A stretch of 64,000 bases of DNA from Aliiroseovarius sp. Z3 (GTDB taxonomy: Bacteria; Pseudomonadota; Alphaproteobacteria; Rhodobacterales; Rhodobacteraceae), in the NCBI RefSeq assembly GCF_029105185.1, contig NZ_JAFMZK010000001.1, positions 1 to 64,000 on the forward strand, in the 5' to 3' direction. The notes beneath the pieces were generated by a model, which did no database searches, was not told the origin of the DNA, and was given only the letters and a program-made list of their open reading frames with translations. The position numbers and the translations under genes were made by a program. Positions within the stretch are counted from its first letter, which is position 1, and every line of letters starts with the position of its first letter. Of the stretch, positions 25,185 through 34,923 are shown one piece after another.

Positions 25185-26177
25185 ATGATCAGGAACCCGA
25201 TTACGCCCACCATCCCGCTGGATCAGGACGGCGAACATCATGGCTTTCTAAGGCTACCCTACAGCCGCGATGACAGCGCCTGGGGGTCGATCATGATCCC
25301 GATCACCGTCATTCAGAACGGACCCGGTCCCACGGCCTTGCTGACCGGCGCCAATCATGGTGACGAATACGAAGGGCCGATCGCCCTGCAGGAACTGACC
25401 GTGACGCTGAAGGCCGAAGATGTGACTGGCCGGGTGATCATCGTGCCAGCGTTCAACTATCCTGCATTCCGGGCGGGCACCCGCACGTCGCCCATCGACA
25501 AGGGCAACATGAACCGGTCATTTCCCGGCCGCCCGGACGGCACGCCAACCCAGAAGATCGCGGATTATTTCCAAACCGTCTTGTTGCCGATGGTCGATAT
25601 TGCGCTGGACTTCCACTCTGGCGGAAAGACGCTGGATTTCCTGCCCTTCGCCGCGGTTCATATCCTTGAAGACAAGGTGCTGGAAGCGGAATGCATGCGC
25701 GCGATGCGGGCTTTCAATGCGCCCTATTCGGTGCAGCTTCTCGAAATCGACAATGTTGGAATGTATGACACAGCGGTCGAAGATATGGGCAAGGTGCTGG
25801 TCACGACAGAACTGGGCGGGGGCGGCACATCAACCGCGCGGTCTAACGCCATAGCGAAGAAAGGTCTGCGCAACGTCCTGATCCATTGTGGCATCCTGCG
25901 CGGCGAGATGCAGATCGACGAGACCGTGAAGCTGACCATGCCCGACGATGATTGCTATCTGTTCAGCGAGGGCGACGGCATGTGCGAGGCGATGGTCGAC
26001 TTGGGTGATCCGGTTCGAAAGGGCGATGTTGTGGCGCGCCGTTGGCCGCTGGATCGCACCGGCCAGTTGCCAGAAAGCTTTCACGCCCGCCGTGACGGCA
26101 TTCTGATCAGTCGACACCATCCGGGTCTGATCAAATCGGGCGATTGCGTCGCCGTGATCGGTGTTACCGACAGCTGA
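25185..26177 (+). CDS. doeB: N-acetyl-diaminobutyrate deacetylase DoeB
   Basis: A 330-residue zinc carboxypeptidase-fold deacylase of the AstE/AspA group. Metal ligands are in ANHGDEYEGP (His and Glu) and the later DFHSGG (His). It lies 3 nt behind doeA, as in ectoine catabolism clusters, where DoeB removes the acetyl group from N-alpha-acetyl-diaminobutyrate. C-terminal GDPVRKGDVVARRW is the beta-barrel domain. Together with DoeA this supports ectoine or hydroxyectoine breakdown. Confidence 0.82.
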   Translation: MIRNPITPTIPLDQDGEHHGFLRLPYSRDDSAWGSIMIPITVIQNGPGPTALLTGANHGDEYEGPIALQELTVTLKAEDVTGRVIIVPAFNYPAFRAGTRTSPIDKGNMNRSFPGRPDGTPTQKIADYFQTVLLPMVDIALDFHSGGKTLDFLPFAAVHILEDKVLEAECMRAMRAFNAPYSVQLLEIDNVGMYDTAVEDMGKVLVTTELGGGGTSTARSNAIAKKGLRNVLIHCGILRGEMQIDETVKLTMPDDDCYLFSEGDGMCEAMVDLGDPVRKGDVVARRWPLDRTGQLPESFHARRDGILISRHHPGLIKSGDCVAVIGVTDS

Positions 26178-26370
26178 CAGGGCTGGATTTCACACTGGTC
26201 CTGCGATATCAAAAACCGATCCCAAGCAATAAAGGCATTGCGCGCTGCTGCTGGGGCTGAGCGGAGCTGACCCGCCCGACCCGATGCCGCAAGATGCCAA
26301 GGGTCCATGCGCAAAAGCTCCTCTTGTCTGTAAACCCGGCGGCGCGCCGCCTGAACGAACGAGGTGAGCC

Positions 26371-27744
26371 ATGCTTCACAATGACCAACTTGACCAGTGG
26401 GATCGCGAAAACTTTTTCCATCCCTCAACCCATCTGGGCCAACATGCACGCGGCGAAAGCCCGAACCGTGTGATCCGCACCGCCTCGGGTGTGCATATCG
26501 AGGATCGGGACGGGAACAAGCTTCTGGATGCGTTTGCCGGGCTTTATTGCGTGAATGTTGGATATGGGCGACCAGAGATCGCAGACGCGATTGCAGATCA
26601 GGCGCGCGAACTGGCCTATTACCATTCCTATGTCGGGCATGGCACCGAGGCGTCGATCACCCTGTCCAAGATGATTTTGGACCGTGCGCCAGCAAATATG
26701 TCCAAGGTCTATTTTGGGTTGGGCGGGTCCGATGCGAACGAAACCAATGTGAAACTGCTATGGTACTACAACAACATTCTTGGGCGCCCTGAGAAGAAAA
26801 AGATCATTTCGCGTTGGCGCGGCTATCACGGGTCGGGATTGGTGACCGGGTCGCTGACGGGGTTGGAGTTGTTTCACAAGAAATTCGACCTGCCGTTGGC
26901 GCAGGTGATTCACACCGAGGCTCCATATTACTTCCGCCGTGCTGATCCCAACCAAAGCGAGGCCGCGTTCGTCGCCCATTGTGTGGCAGAGCTTGAGGCG
27001 TTGATCGAACGTGAAGGGGCCGATACCATCGCGGGTTTCATTGGTGAACCGGTTTTGGGCACAGGCGGCATTGTTCCGCCGCCAGAAGGCTATTGGGCGG
27101 CCATTCAGGCTGTTCTTGATAAGCACGACATCCTGTTGATCGCGGATGAGGTTGTCACCGGTTTTGGCCGGTTGGGCACCATGTTCGGATCGGATCACTA
27201 CGGGTTGAAGCCGGACATCATCACGATTGCCAAGGGGCTGACGTCAGCCTATGCGCCGCTGTCGGGGTCAATCCTGTCTGACAAGGTCTGGAAGGTTCTG
27301 GAACAAGGGACGGATGAAAACGGACCAATCGGCCATGGCTGGACGTATTCCGCCCATCCCATCGGGGCGGCGGCGGGGGTTGCGAACCTGAAACTGCTTG
27401 ATGACCTGGACCTGATCACAAATGCGGGCAAGGTCGGCGCGTATTTGCAGCAAGGGATGAGGGACGCCCTATCAGACCATCCTCATGTGGGCGATATTCG
27501 GGGCGAGGGGATGCTGTGCGCGGTTGAGTTTGTGAGTGACAAAGACAGTCGCATTTTCTTCGACGCTACGGACAAGATCGGCCCGCAGATATCGGCCAAA
27601 CTGCTGGAACAAAGCAGCGTGATAGCCCGCGCGATGCCGCAAGGCGATATTCTGGGCTTTGCACCGCCGTTCTGCCTGACCCGCGACGAGGCCGACACGG
27701 TGGTCGCCGCGACCCATCGCGCGGTGACGTCTGTGCTGGGCTGA
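26371..27744 (+). CDS. Class III aminotransferase, possible DoeD
   Basis: A 457-residue PLP enzyme of the omega-aminotransferase class. The PLP lysine lies in ITIAKGLTSAYAPL; LIADEVVTGFGR gives the Asp, and GGSDANETNVKLL the phosphate site. It could be the diaminobutyrate transaminase step after DoeB (DoeD), or a pyruvate-dependent omega-aminotransferase for polyamines or taurine. The 193-bp gap to doeB contains GGCGGCGCGCCGCC, a perfect 14-bp palindrome about 20 nt before the start, and suggests separate expression control. Confidence 0.8.
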   Translation: MLHNDQLDQWDRENFFHPSTHLGQHARGESPNRVIRTASGVHIEDRDGNKLLDAFAGLYCVNVGYGRPEIADAIADQARELAYYHSYVGHGTEASITLSKMILDRAPANMSKVYFGLGGSDANETNVKLLWYYNNILGRPEKKKIISRWRGYHGSGLVTGSLTGLELFHKKFDLPLAQVIHTEAPYYFRRADPNQSEAAFVAHCVAELEALIEREGADTIAGFIGEPVLGTGGIVPPPEGYWAAIQAVLDKHDILLIADEVVTGFGRLGTMFGSDHYGLKPDIITIAKGLTSAYAPLSGSILSDKVWKVLEQGTDENGPIGHGWTYSAHPIGAAAGVANLKLLDDLDLITNAGKVGAYLQQGMRDALSDHPHVGDIRGEGMLCAVEFVSDKDSRIFFDATDKIGPQISAKLLEQSSVIARAMPQGDILGFAPPFCLTRDEADTVVAATHRAVTSVLG

Positions 27745-27941
27745 CCGGCGGCCCTGTGGACACGACGCGATTGCTGGACGATCATATCGGCACAGGTCAT
27801 GTGGCGGCATGGTCTGCCGGACCGACACGTCCCGCGAAACATCGTGGTCCTGATCGAGATGATCGACATCTTTTTAGTGGCAGGCCCCGCCGAGTTCGGG
27901 GATGATTGGCGCAGTGGCAAGGACAGTTTCGGACGATATGC

Positions 27942-28463
27942 ATGGCAAAACCCCGCGTTTCAAAACCGCAACAGATCATCGGCTGGCGTGAGCATATCTC
28001 GCTGCCCGATTTCGGTATATTTGATCTGCCGGCCAAAGTGGATACGGGCGCGCGCACCACGGCGCTTCATGCCGTGGACCAAAGGGTGTTTGACCGCGAC
28101 GGTGCCCGATGGGTCGAGTTCAAGGTTCCCTTGAAAAACCGCCGCACCACCCGTCAAATCTGTGCGCCCATTCTGGAAGAGCGTGACATCAAGAACACCG
28201 GCGGCGTGCCCGAACGACGTCTGGTCGTGCGCACGACATTGGTGATTGGAAAACGGCACTGGCTGATCGACGTTTCGCTGGCCAATCGCGCGAAGATGGA
28301 GTTTGATGTGATCCTTGGGCGCAGTGCCATTCGCAGGCACCGACTGCTTGTGGATCCCCGGCGGTCCTATCTGGCCGGATCGCCGATAGACGTGACTGCG
28401 GCCTCTTCCCGAAATCCGATACCTGAACCGATATCCGACCTGCAAAAAGGAGTTAAAGAATGA
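27942..28463 (+). CDS. rimB: RimB-like retropepsin-fold protein (DUF785)
   Basis: A 173-residue protein of the family often called ATP-dependent zinc protease and in Pseudomonas RimB. The retropepsin-like motif [13 protein letters not shown] (DTGA at about 34-37) is complete. Pseudomonas RimB works with RimK, the S6 glutamate ligase, which is the next gene here and overlaps by 4 nt. I start it at 27942 (MAKPRVSK) as family proteins do; a 12-codon upstream frame exists. Gene order and coupling strongly support a joint function in ribosomal S6 or peptide modification. Confidence 0.82.
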   Translation: MAKPRVSKPQQIIGWREHISLPDFGIFDLPAKVDTGARTTALHAVDQRVFDRDGARWVEFKVPLKNRRTTRQICAPILEERDIKNTGGVPERRLVVRTTLVIGKRHWLIDVSLANRAKMEFDVILGRSAIRRHRLLVDPRRSYLAGSPIDVTAASSRNPIPEPISDLQKGVKE

Positions 28464-29365
28464 AAATCGCCATGCTGGCCCGCAATGCAGGTTTGTATTC
28501 CCACCAACGTCTGAAAGAGGCGGCCGAGGCACGGGGGCACGATCTGGATATCATCGACACGCTACGCTGTTACATGAACATCGCGTCGCGACGGCCAGAA
28601 GTGTATTACAACGGCGAAAAACTGGGCCACTATGATGCAGTCATCCCGCGGATCGGCGCGTCCGTGACCTTCTACGGCCTGGCCGTGCTGCGGCAGTTCG
28701 AGATGATGGGCGTTTATCCCCTGAACGAATCCGTGGCGATTGGTCGGTCGCGTGACAAGCTGAGGTCGATGCAGCTTCTGGCGCGCGACGGGATCGGGCT
28801 GCCGGTGACGACCTTTGCGCATGATCCCAAGCAGACCAACGAGGTTCTGAAACTGGCGGGCGGCGCGCCGCTGGTCGTGAAACTGCTTGAGGGCACGCAA
28901 GGCATCGGCGTGGTTCTGGCGGACACCGACCGTTCGGCCAAATCGGTGATCGAGGCGTTTCGTGGTGCCAAGGTGAACATCCTTGTGCAGGAATTCATCA
29001 AGGAAGCAGGCGGCACCGATATTCGCGCTCTGGTGGTTGGCGGTCGCGTGATTGCCGCGATGAAACGCACCGGGGCGTCCGATGATTTCCGGTCGAACCT
29101 GCATCGCGGCGGCAGCGCCGAGGCAATCAAGATATCGCCCGAGGAACGATCAACCGCCGTGCGGGCGGCAAAGTCGATGGGCCTGAATGTCTGCGGTGTC
29201 GACATGCTGCGCGCCAATCACGGTGCGGTGGTGATGGAGGTGAACTCCACCCCCGGTTTGGAAGGGGTCGAAAAGGCCACCGGCATCGACGTGGCGGGAA
29301 AGATCATCGAGTTTCTTGAAAAGGATATCAAACGCGGCTCAACCCGGACCAAGGGCAAAGGCTAG
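28460..29365 (+). CDS. rimK: Ribosomal S6 glutamate ligase RimK
   Basis: A 301-residue ATP-grasp ligase. It is close to E. coli RimK along its whole length: [17 protein letters not shown] at the start, [59 protein letters not shown], and [15 protein letters not shown] (metal-binding Glu and Asn). RimK adds glutamates to the C-terminus of ribosomal protein S6. Good ribosome site (AAGGAG). Coupled to rimB before and the M14 gene after, so the three should be made together. Confidence 0.93.
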   Translation: MKIAMLARNAGLYSHQRLKEAAEARGHDLDIIDTLRCYMNIASRRPEVYYNGEKLGHYDAVIPRIGASVTFYGLAVLRQFEMMGVYPLNESVAIGRSRDKLRSMQLLARDGIGLPVTTFAHDPKQTNEVLKLAGGAPLVVKLLEGTQGIGVVLADTDRSAKSVIEAFRGAKVNILVQEFIKEAGGTDIRALVVGGRVIAAMKRTGASDDFRSNLHRGGSAEAIKISPEERSTAVRAAKSMGLNVCGVDMLRANHGAVVMEVNSTPGLEGVEKATGIDVAGKIIEFLEKDIKRGSTRTKGKG

Positions 29366-30408
29366 TGGCGCGGCGCGAACCGTTTCGTCTGGGCGGGGTT
29401 GATGTGGCAGCGGGCAGCCGCCAGACCATCGACCTTCCGGTCAGCGTTCTGTCCGACCACACGCCGGTTAGCATGTCAGCCCATGTGATCCATGGGCGCA
29501 AACCCGGACCCACAATCTTTGTCAGCGCCGGCATTCACGGGGACGAGGTGATCGGTGTCGAAATCGTTCGTCGCCTGCTGACGATCAAAAACCTGCAAAC
29601 CTTGCGGGGCACGTTGATCTGCATCCCGATTGTCAATGCCCCCGGATTTCTGATCCGATCCCGGTATCTGCCGGATCGACGCGACCTGAATCGCAGCTTT
29701 CCGGGGTCAGATGCCGGGTCGCTGGCGTCACGGTTGGCAGATATCTTCCTGCGCAAGATTGTGTCGCGCTGTGACCTTGGCATTGATCTGCATTCGGCGG
29801 CGGCGCACCGCACCAATCTGCCACAGATTCGCATATCCCCCGACAAGCCCGAGACACGACGACTGGCCCGCCTGTTTGGCGCCCCGGTGGTGTTGCGCTC
29901 GCCTTTGCGCGAAGGGTCATTGCGGGCCGCCGCCGAGGACATTGGCGTCGATGTGTTGCTGTATGAGGCCGGCGAGGCTTTGCGATTTGACGAAATGTCG
30001 GTTCGCGCGGGTGTCATGGGCATTCTGCGAGTGCTTCTGGATCAAGGGATGATCAGCCGCCGGGGCGTCTCGAAATCCAAGGCTGATCCGGTGTTCTGCA
30101 CTTCAAGCCGCTGGATACGGGCCGGGCAGGGCGGCTTGTTGCGCACCTATAAATCCGAAGGGGATACGGTCGATCAAGGAGATGTTCTGGCCGTCGTATC
30201 CGATCCTTTTGGCGAGGTGGAGGCCGATGTTGTCGCCACTTTGCCGGGCATCATCGTCGGACGCGCGGTGTTGCCCATCGTGAATGAAGGGGACGCCTTG
30301 TTTCACGTGGCCCGGGTCGAGAACAGCAAAGAGGCCGACGACAAGATGGCAACCATATCAACCCAGCTTGAGGATGATCCGCTGTTTGACGAGGATGAGA
30401 TCATCTGA
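29365..30408 (+). CDS. Succinylglutamate desuccinylase/aspartoacylase-family metallo-hydrolase
   Basis: A 347-residue M14-like zinc hydrolase of the AstE/AspA family. Metal ligands are in AGIHGDEVIGVE (His, Glu) and DLHSAA (His); a biotinyl-like beta domain with GEVEADVVATLPGIIVG ends the protein. The GTG start shares one base with the rimK stop. Substrate is unknown; the pairing with RimK suggests it could act on glutamate-containing chains or a gamma-linked amide, for example trimming what RimK adds. Neither is proven. Confidence 0.78.
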   Translation: MARREPFRLGGVDVAAGSRQTIDLPVSVLSDHTPVSMSAHVIHGRKPGPTIFVSAGIHGDEVIGVEIVRRLLTIKNLQTLRGTLICIPIVNAPGFLIRSRYLPDRRDLNRSFPGSDAGSLASRLADIFLRKIVSRCDLGIDLHSAAAHRTNLPQIRISPDKPETRRLARLFGAPVVLRSPLREGSLRAAAEDIGVDVLLYEAGEALRFDEMSVRAGVMGILRVLLDQGMISRRGVSKSKADPVFCTSSRWIRAGQGGLLRTYKSEGDTVDQGDVLAVVSDPFGEVEADVVATLPGIIVGRAVLPIVNEGDALFHVARVENSKEADDKMATISTQLEDDPLFDEDEII

Positions 30409-30442
30409 CGCGTCGCGTCTTTCATCCCGTTTGATGCGTGTA

Positions 30443-31084
30443 TCAGGTTGATAGCTGCGCGGCTTCTTTCGCCAGTTTGGTGATCCCCGCCCAATCGCCT
30501 GACGTCACAAGATCACCCGGGGCCACCCATGACCCGCCGACGCAAAGCGTGTTGGGCAGGGACAGATAATCCATCGCGTTTTTCAGACTGACGCCCCCTG
30601 TGGGGCAGAACCGGATCTGCGGCAGGGGCGAGGCGAGCGATTTCAGAAATGGTGCCCCTCCGGCGGCTTCGGCCGGAAAGAACTTTTGCACGGTATAGCC
30701 AAGTTCCAGCAGGCGCATTGCCTCGGACGCCGAAGACGCACCGGGTAGAAGCGGCAGGTCATTGGCTTCGCACGCGTCCAGCAGGCGGTCGGTTGCCCCG
30801 GGCGAGACACCAAAGGTCGCGCCAGCCTTCTTTGCGTTTTCCACGTCCTGCGATGTCAAAAGCGTGCCTGCGCCCACCGCACCACCTTCGACGCGCGCCA
30901 TTTCGGCAATCACCTCCAGCGCGGCATCAGTGCGCAGGGTCACCTCCAGCGCGGGCAGTCCTCCGGCAACCAGAGCTTGTGCCAGCGGGGCGGCATGGGA
31001 AACCTGATCGACCACCAGAACCGGGACAACCGGGGCCAGGCGACAGATTTTCTCGGCGGCGGTGCTTGCCTCTTGCGGGGTCAT
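30443..31084 (-). CDS. eda: 2-Dehydro-3-deoxy-phosphogluconate aldolase
   Basis: A 213-residue class I KDPG aldolase. Active-site signature GLPALEVTLRT (Glu) and VQKFFPAE (Schiff-base Lys) are visible. It splits KDPG to pyruvate and glyceraldehyde-3-phosphate in the Entner-Doudoroff pathway. ATG at 31084 has AAGGAG upstream; a TTG one codon earlier is less likely. It lies 11 nt after edd, in one operon. Confidence 0.94.
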   Translation of the reverse strand: MTPQEASTAAEKICRLAPVVPVLVVDQVSHAAPLAQALVAGGLPALEVTLRTDAALEVIAEMARVEGGAVGAGTLLTSQDVENAKKAGATFGVSPGATDRLLDACEANDLPLLPGASSASEAMRLLELGYTVQKFFPAEAAGGAPFLKSLASPLPQIRFCPTGGVSLKNAMDYLSLPNTLCVGGSWVAPGDLVTSGDWAGITKLAKEAAQLST

Positions 31085-31095
31085 CAATGTCTCCT

Positions 31096-32901
31096 TCAGG
31101 ACAGGGTGCTGGCGCCTTCGGTCGCGGGGCGGGCCGCGCGACGGAAGGTTTCGAAAAGTTCACGGCCCATGCCGTCCGTGTTGGCGCTCAGGTCCACCTG
31201 AACGGCTGGTCGATCCATGGCGCCGTCGGTCAGAACCTCAAGTGTACCGCGGTCGGCGTCCAGACGGATGATGTCGCCATCGCGAATACGGGCGATCGGT
31301 CCACCATCCGCGGCTTCTGGCGCAACATGAATGGCGGCGGGGACTTTACCGGACGCGCCGGACATCCGCCCGTCCGTCACCAGCGCCACCTGTTGGCCGC
31401 GCTGCTGCAACACCGACAGGGTCGGGGTCAGCCCGTGCAGTTCGGGCATTCCGTTGGCACGCGGCCCCTGGAAGCGGACGACGACGATCATGTCGCCTTC
31501 AAGCTCCCCGGCTTTGAAAGCGGCTTTGACGCTGTCCTGATCGTGGAATACGCGGGCAGGGGCTTCGATGATGTGTCGGCTCGGATCGACCGCCGAGACC
31601 TTGATCACGCCTTGCCCCAGATTGCCCGACAATTGCACCAGCCCGCCGGTTTTCTGGAACGGGTCGGTTGCGGGGCGCAGGATTTTGTCGTTCAGGCTTT
31701 CGCGTGGGCCGGGTTCCCAGCGCACGCGGCTGCCGTCCAGCTTGGGTTCCTGCGTATAGGCTGTCAGGTCACCCATGATGGTCTTGGCGTCCGGGTGCAA
31801 AAGCCCGGCTTCCAACAGCTCTCCTATCATGTAGCCAAGTCCACCTGCGGCATGGAAATGGTTCACATCGGCCAATCCGTTTGGATAGACGCGCGCCATC
31901 AAGGGCACGATGGCCGAGATGTCGGCAAAATCTTCAAGCGTCAGGATGATCCCCGCAGCCCGCGCCATGGCGGGCAAGTGCAGCACAAGATTGGTCGAAC
32001 CGCCAGTGGCCATCAGCCCCACCAGCCCGTTTACAAAGGCTTTCTCGTCCAGAATATGTCCGGCGGGGGTGAAGCCTGCGCTCCCATCCTTGGTGATGGC
32101 CAGCGCGCGGCGTGTGCCTTCGGCGGTCAATGCATCCCGCAGATCGGTATGCGGTGTGACAAAGGACGCACCCGGCAGGTGAAGCCCCATAAACTCCATC
32201 AACATCTGGTTGGTGTTGGCGGTGCCGTAAAAGGTGCAGGTGCCGGGGCCGTGATAGGCGGCCATCTCGGCGGCCATCAGCTCTTTGCGGCCCACTTCGC
32301 CGGTGGCAAACTGTGTGCGCACCTTGGCTTTCTCGTCGTTGGATAGGCCTGACGTCATCGGACCGGCAGGCAGGAACACAGCGGGGATATGCCCGAAACT
32401 GGCGGCGGCGATGACCAGACCGGGGACGATCTTGTCGCAGACGCCAAGGAAAAGTGCGGCGTCGAATGTGTTGTGGCTGAGTGCCACGGACGAGGCCAGC
32501 GCAATCACGTCGCGCGAAAACAGGCTCAGCTCCATCCCCGTTTCGCCCTGAGTAACGCCATCGCACATAGCGGGTACACCACCTGCCACCTGTGCGGTTG
32601 CCCCTTCGTCACGGGCGACCCGCTTGATCAGGTCGGGATAGGTTGCGAAGGGCGCGTGCGCGGACAGCATGTCATTATAGGCGGTGACGATCCCCAGATT
32701 GGGCGCGCGTCCCTCGGCCAGACGACCCTGATCGGGGCCGGCTCCGGCATAGGCATGCGCCTGTCCTGAACAGCTTAGATGCGCGCGGCGTGGCCCGTCC
32801 TCGGCCGCGCGGTTGATCTTGTCCAGATAAGTTTGGCGCGTGTCCTTGGATCGGGTGATGATCCGCTCGGTGACGTTCAGAAGATCGCTGTTCAGGGTCA
32901 T
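31096..32901 (-). CDS. edd: 6-Phosphogluconate dehydratase
   Basis: A 601-residue Edd. Fe-S cysteines are in [20 protein letters not shown] and FLGVCDK; family segments [24 protein letters not shown] and [10 protein letters not shown] complete it. It makes KDPG, so with eda the Entner-Doudoroff route is encoded here. I chose the ATG at 32901 (MTLNSDLLN) with AGGAA upstream, in place of the ATG at 32922. A LacI-type operator lies about 70 bp before the start. Confidence 0.94.
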   Translation of the reverse strand: MTLNSDLLNVTERIITRSKDTRQTYLDKINRAAEDGPRRAHLSCSGQAHAYAGAGPDQGRLAEGRAPNLGIVTAYNDMLSAHAPFATYPDLIKRVARDEGATAQVAGGVPAMCDGVTQGETGMELSLFSRDVIALASSVALSHNTFDAALFLGVCDKIVPGLVIAAASFGHIPAVFLPAGPMTSGLSNDEKAKVRTQFATGEVGRKELMAAEMAAYHGPGTCTFYGTANTNQMLMEFMGLHLPGASFVTPHTDLRDALTAEGTRRALAITKDGSAGFTPAGHILDEKAFVNGLVGLMATGGSTNLVLHLPAMARAAGIILTLEDFADISAIVPLMARVYPNGLADVNHFHAAGGLGYMIGELLEAGLLHPDAKTIMGDLTAYTQEPKLDGSRVRWEPGPRESLNDKILRPATDPFQKTGGLVQLSGNLGQGVIKVSAVDPSRHIIEAPARVFHDQDSVKAAFKAGELEGDMIVVVRFQGPRANGMPELHGLTPTLSVLQQRGQQVALVTDGRMSGASGKVPAAIHVAPEAADGGPIARIRDGDIIRLDADRGTLEVLTDGAMDRPAVQVDLSANTDGMGRELFETFRRAARPATEGASTLS

Positions 32902-32971
32902 GGCTGTGTTCCTGTTGCTCATCTTTGCAGTATGGCACAGATGGGTGGGTTCAGGGGCTTCTAACAGGAAA

Positions 32972-32985
32972 TGATAGCGCTAACA
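32972..32985. promoter_or_regulatory. LacI-family operator upstream of edd-eda
   Basis: TGATAGCGCTAACA is a near-perfect palindrome about 70 bp before the edd start, with the AGCGCT core typical of LacI-family operators in alphaproteobacterial sugar-acid regulons. A repressor in the GntR/GguR-like class could act here, but no such gene is in the window. Confidence 0.65.
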
Positions 32986-33089
32986 ACCTTAATCCCATGC
33001 GATTTGAAGCCCTGAGCGGCTTTCAGGCTTTCAAAGCGTTGGCGCAGGGGCTAGTCAGGGCAAAATATTGATGACAGGAAGTCCGATCC

Positions 33090-34304
33090 ATGGCGCAGGC
33101 CACAGAAGGCGCAGGCCGCGCCACGATCCGATTGAAACCCAAGGCAAACGCCCGTGCGATCCGCCATGGGGCACCTTGGGTGTTTGACAACGAACTGGTG
33201 ACGGATCGGCGTACCAAAAAGATCGAAGCAGGGGCGATTGCCCGGTTGGAAGACGCCGCGCGTGACCCGTTGGGCACGGTTGCTGTGAACCCAAATTCAC
33301 GGATCATTGCCCGGATGCTCGACCGCGACCCGGAAGCCGTGATTGACCGCGCCTGGCTTGCCGCGCGGCTGACCGCGGCGCTGGCCCATCGCGAGACCCT
33401 GTTTGATGCCCCCTTCTATCGCCTGATCCATGCCGAAGCTGATGGATTTCCCGGTGTCATCATCGACCGGTTCGGTGACATTGCCGTGATCCAACCCAAC
33501 GCCGCCTGGGCCGAGGTTCTGTTGGACGATCTGGCTGCCGCGCTGACCCAGGTCACGGGTGTAACAACGATCCTGAAGAATGCCTCGGGCCGGGCGCGGG
33601 CGCTGGAAGGGTTGGACGATCAGAACGCCGTTCTGCTGGGCCAGACGCCCGACGCCCCGGTGGCCGTGCCGATGAACGGGGCGACCTATATGGCCGATCT
33701 GACCGGCGGACAGAAAACCGGACTTTTCTTCGATCAGCGTCCCAACCACGCCTTTGCAGCAAGCCTGTCCAAGGGTGCGCGCGTGCTGGACGTGTTTTCC
33801 CATGTGGGCGGGTTTTCACTGGCCGCGCTTGCTGCCGGGGCGACACAAGCGGTTGCCGTCGATGGTTCGGCCCCCGCGCTGGCACTGGCCGAAGAAGGTG
33901 CGCGCCAGATGGGCGCCGAAGATCGGTTCACAACAGCGCATGGCGATGCCTTCGACATGCTGACCGCACTGGCCCAAGAAAACCAGACATTCGATGTCGT
34001 GATCTGCGACCCGCCCGCCTTTGCGCCCTCCAAAAAGGCACTGGAACCCGGCCTGCGTGCCTATGAACGGCTCGCACGTCTGGCCGCCCCCCTTGTTGCA
34101 CCGGGGGGCTATCTGGGCCTCTGTTCATGCTCGCATGCGGCCACGATTGACAAGTTCCGCGCCGCGTCCATCCGGGGCATTGGGCGGGCAGGGCGCGACA
34201 GCCAGCTGATCCACACGGGCTTTGCAGGTGCCGACCACCCGATGCACCCGCAACTGGCCGAAAGCGGCTACCTCAAGGCGCTGTTCTTCCGTCTTTTGCC
34301 ATGA
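33090..34304 (+). CDS. RlmI-like 23S rRNA cytosine-C5 methyltransferase
   Basis: A 404-residue class I SAM methyltransferase with N-terminal PUA domain (about 1-85, KPKANARAIRHGAPWVFDNEL) and the RlmI/RlmK-type catalytic domain: SAM-binding VLDVFSHVGGFSLAALA, DVVICDPPAF and FDQRPNHA. It likely methylates 23S rRNA, though the exact base in this group is not certain. Its stop overlaps the PIN gene start by 4 nt (ATGA). Confidence 0.85.
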   Translation: MAQATEGAGRATIRLKPKANARAIRHGAPWVFDNELVTDRRTKKIEAGAIARLEDAARDPLGTVAVNPNSRIIARMLDRDPEAVIDRAWLAARLTAALAHRETLFDAPFYRLIHAEADGFPGVIIDRFGDIAVIQPNAAWAEVLLDDLAAALTQVTGVTTILKNASGRARALEGLDDQNAVLLGQTPDAPVAVPMNGATYMADLTGGQKTGLFFDQRPNHAFAASLSKGARVLDVFSHVGGFSLAALAAGATQAVAVDGSAPALALAEEGARQMGAEDRFTTAHGDAFDMLTALAQENQTFDVVICDPPAFAPSKKALEPGLRAYERLARLAAPLVAPGGYLGLCSCSHAATIDKFRAASIRGIGRAGRDSQLIHTGFAGADHPMHPQLAESGYLKALFFRLLP

Positions 34305-34849
34305 AAGTGCTGATCGACGCCTGCGTTCTTTATCCAACCGTCATGCGCGAAATGGTGCTGGGCGCGGCGGGCGAGGATTGCTTCACCCCCCTTTGGTCGC
34401 CACGCATTCTGGAAGAATGGGCGCGCGCGGCTGCAAAGCTCGGCCCGGATCAGGACAGCGTTGCCCGCGCGGAGATTGCGATCTTGCGCGACCGTTGGCC
34501 GGAAGCCAGTGTTCTGCCCCGGGACGGGGACCTCAGACGCCTGTGGTTGCCGGATGAAAACGACATCCACGTACTGGCCGCCGCCATTGCGGGAAACGCG
34601 GATGTGCTTCTGACCATGAACAATGCCGATTTCCCCCGCCATACGCTGGCTGAAGAAGGTCTGCGGCGGGAAAGCCCCGACCCCTTTCTTTGTGCGTTTC
34701 TTGACAAGAACCCCGACGGGATGTGCCGCGTGGCCTCTCGTGTTCTGACCCAGGCGCAAACCCTGTCCGGCGAAGATTGGACGATCCGTCGGCTGATGAA
34801 AAAAGCGCGCCTGCCGCGATTGGGCAAGGCGCTCGAAACATATCTCTGA
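34301..34849 (+). CDS. PIN-domain protein (RSP_2947 family), no antitoxin visible
   Basis: A 182-residue PIN nuclease-fold protein. Acidic residues fit: Asp6 in VLIDACVLY, ILEEWARAA, LPDENDIHVLAAA (Glu/Asp) and VLLTMNNADFP (Asp). Unlike toxin genes it has no small antitoxin gene before or after it, but it is translationally coupled to the rRNA methyltransferase. It may be an RNA-processing enzyme or a solitary toxin-like RNase. The family length is similar. Function unknown. Confidence 0.78.
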   Translation: MKVLIDACVLYPTVMREMVLGAAGEDCFTPLWSPRILEEWARAAAKLGPDQDSVARAEIAILRDRWPEASVLPRDGDLRRLWLPDENDIHVLAAAIAGNADVLLTMNNADFPRHTLAEEGLRRESPDPFLCAFLDKNPDGMCRVASRVLTQAQTLSGEDWTIRRLMKKARLPRLGKALETYL

Positions 34850-34923
34850 TCAGGGTTTCTTCTGGCCTTAAATATCCTGGGGTGAATGCGCAACGCGCAG
34901 AGGGGCAACGCCCCTTACCCCCC

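Noticed and set aside
30649-32346. 565-codon plus-strand frame opposite edd and eda
   Set aside because: Mirror frame of two clearly identified genes, composition lacks coding character.
34880-34923. Terminator between the PIN and M48 genes (GGGGCAACGCCCC)
   Set aside because: Short hairpin without a T-run on either strand; too weak to call.
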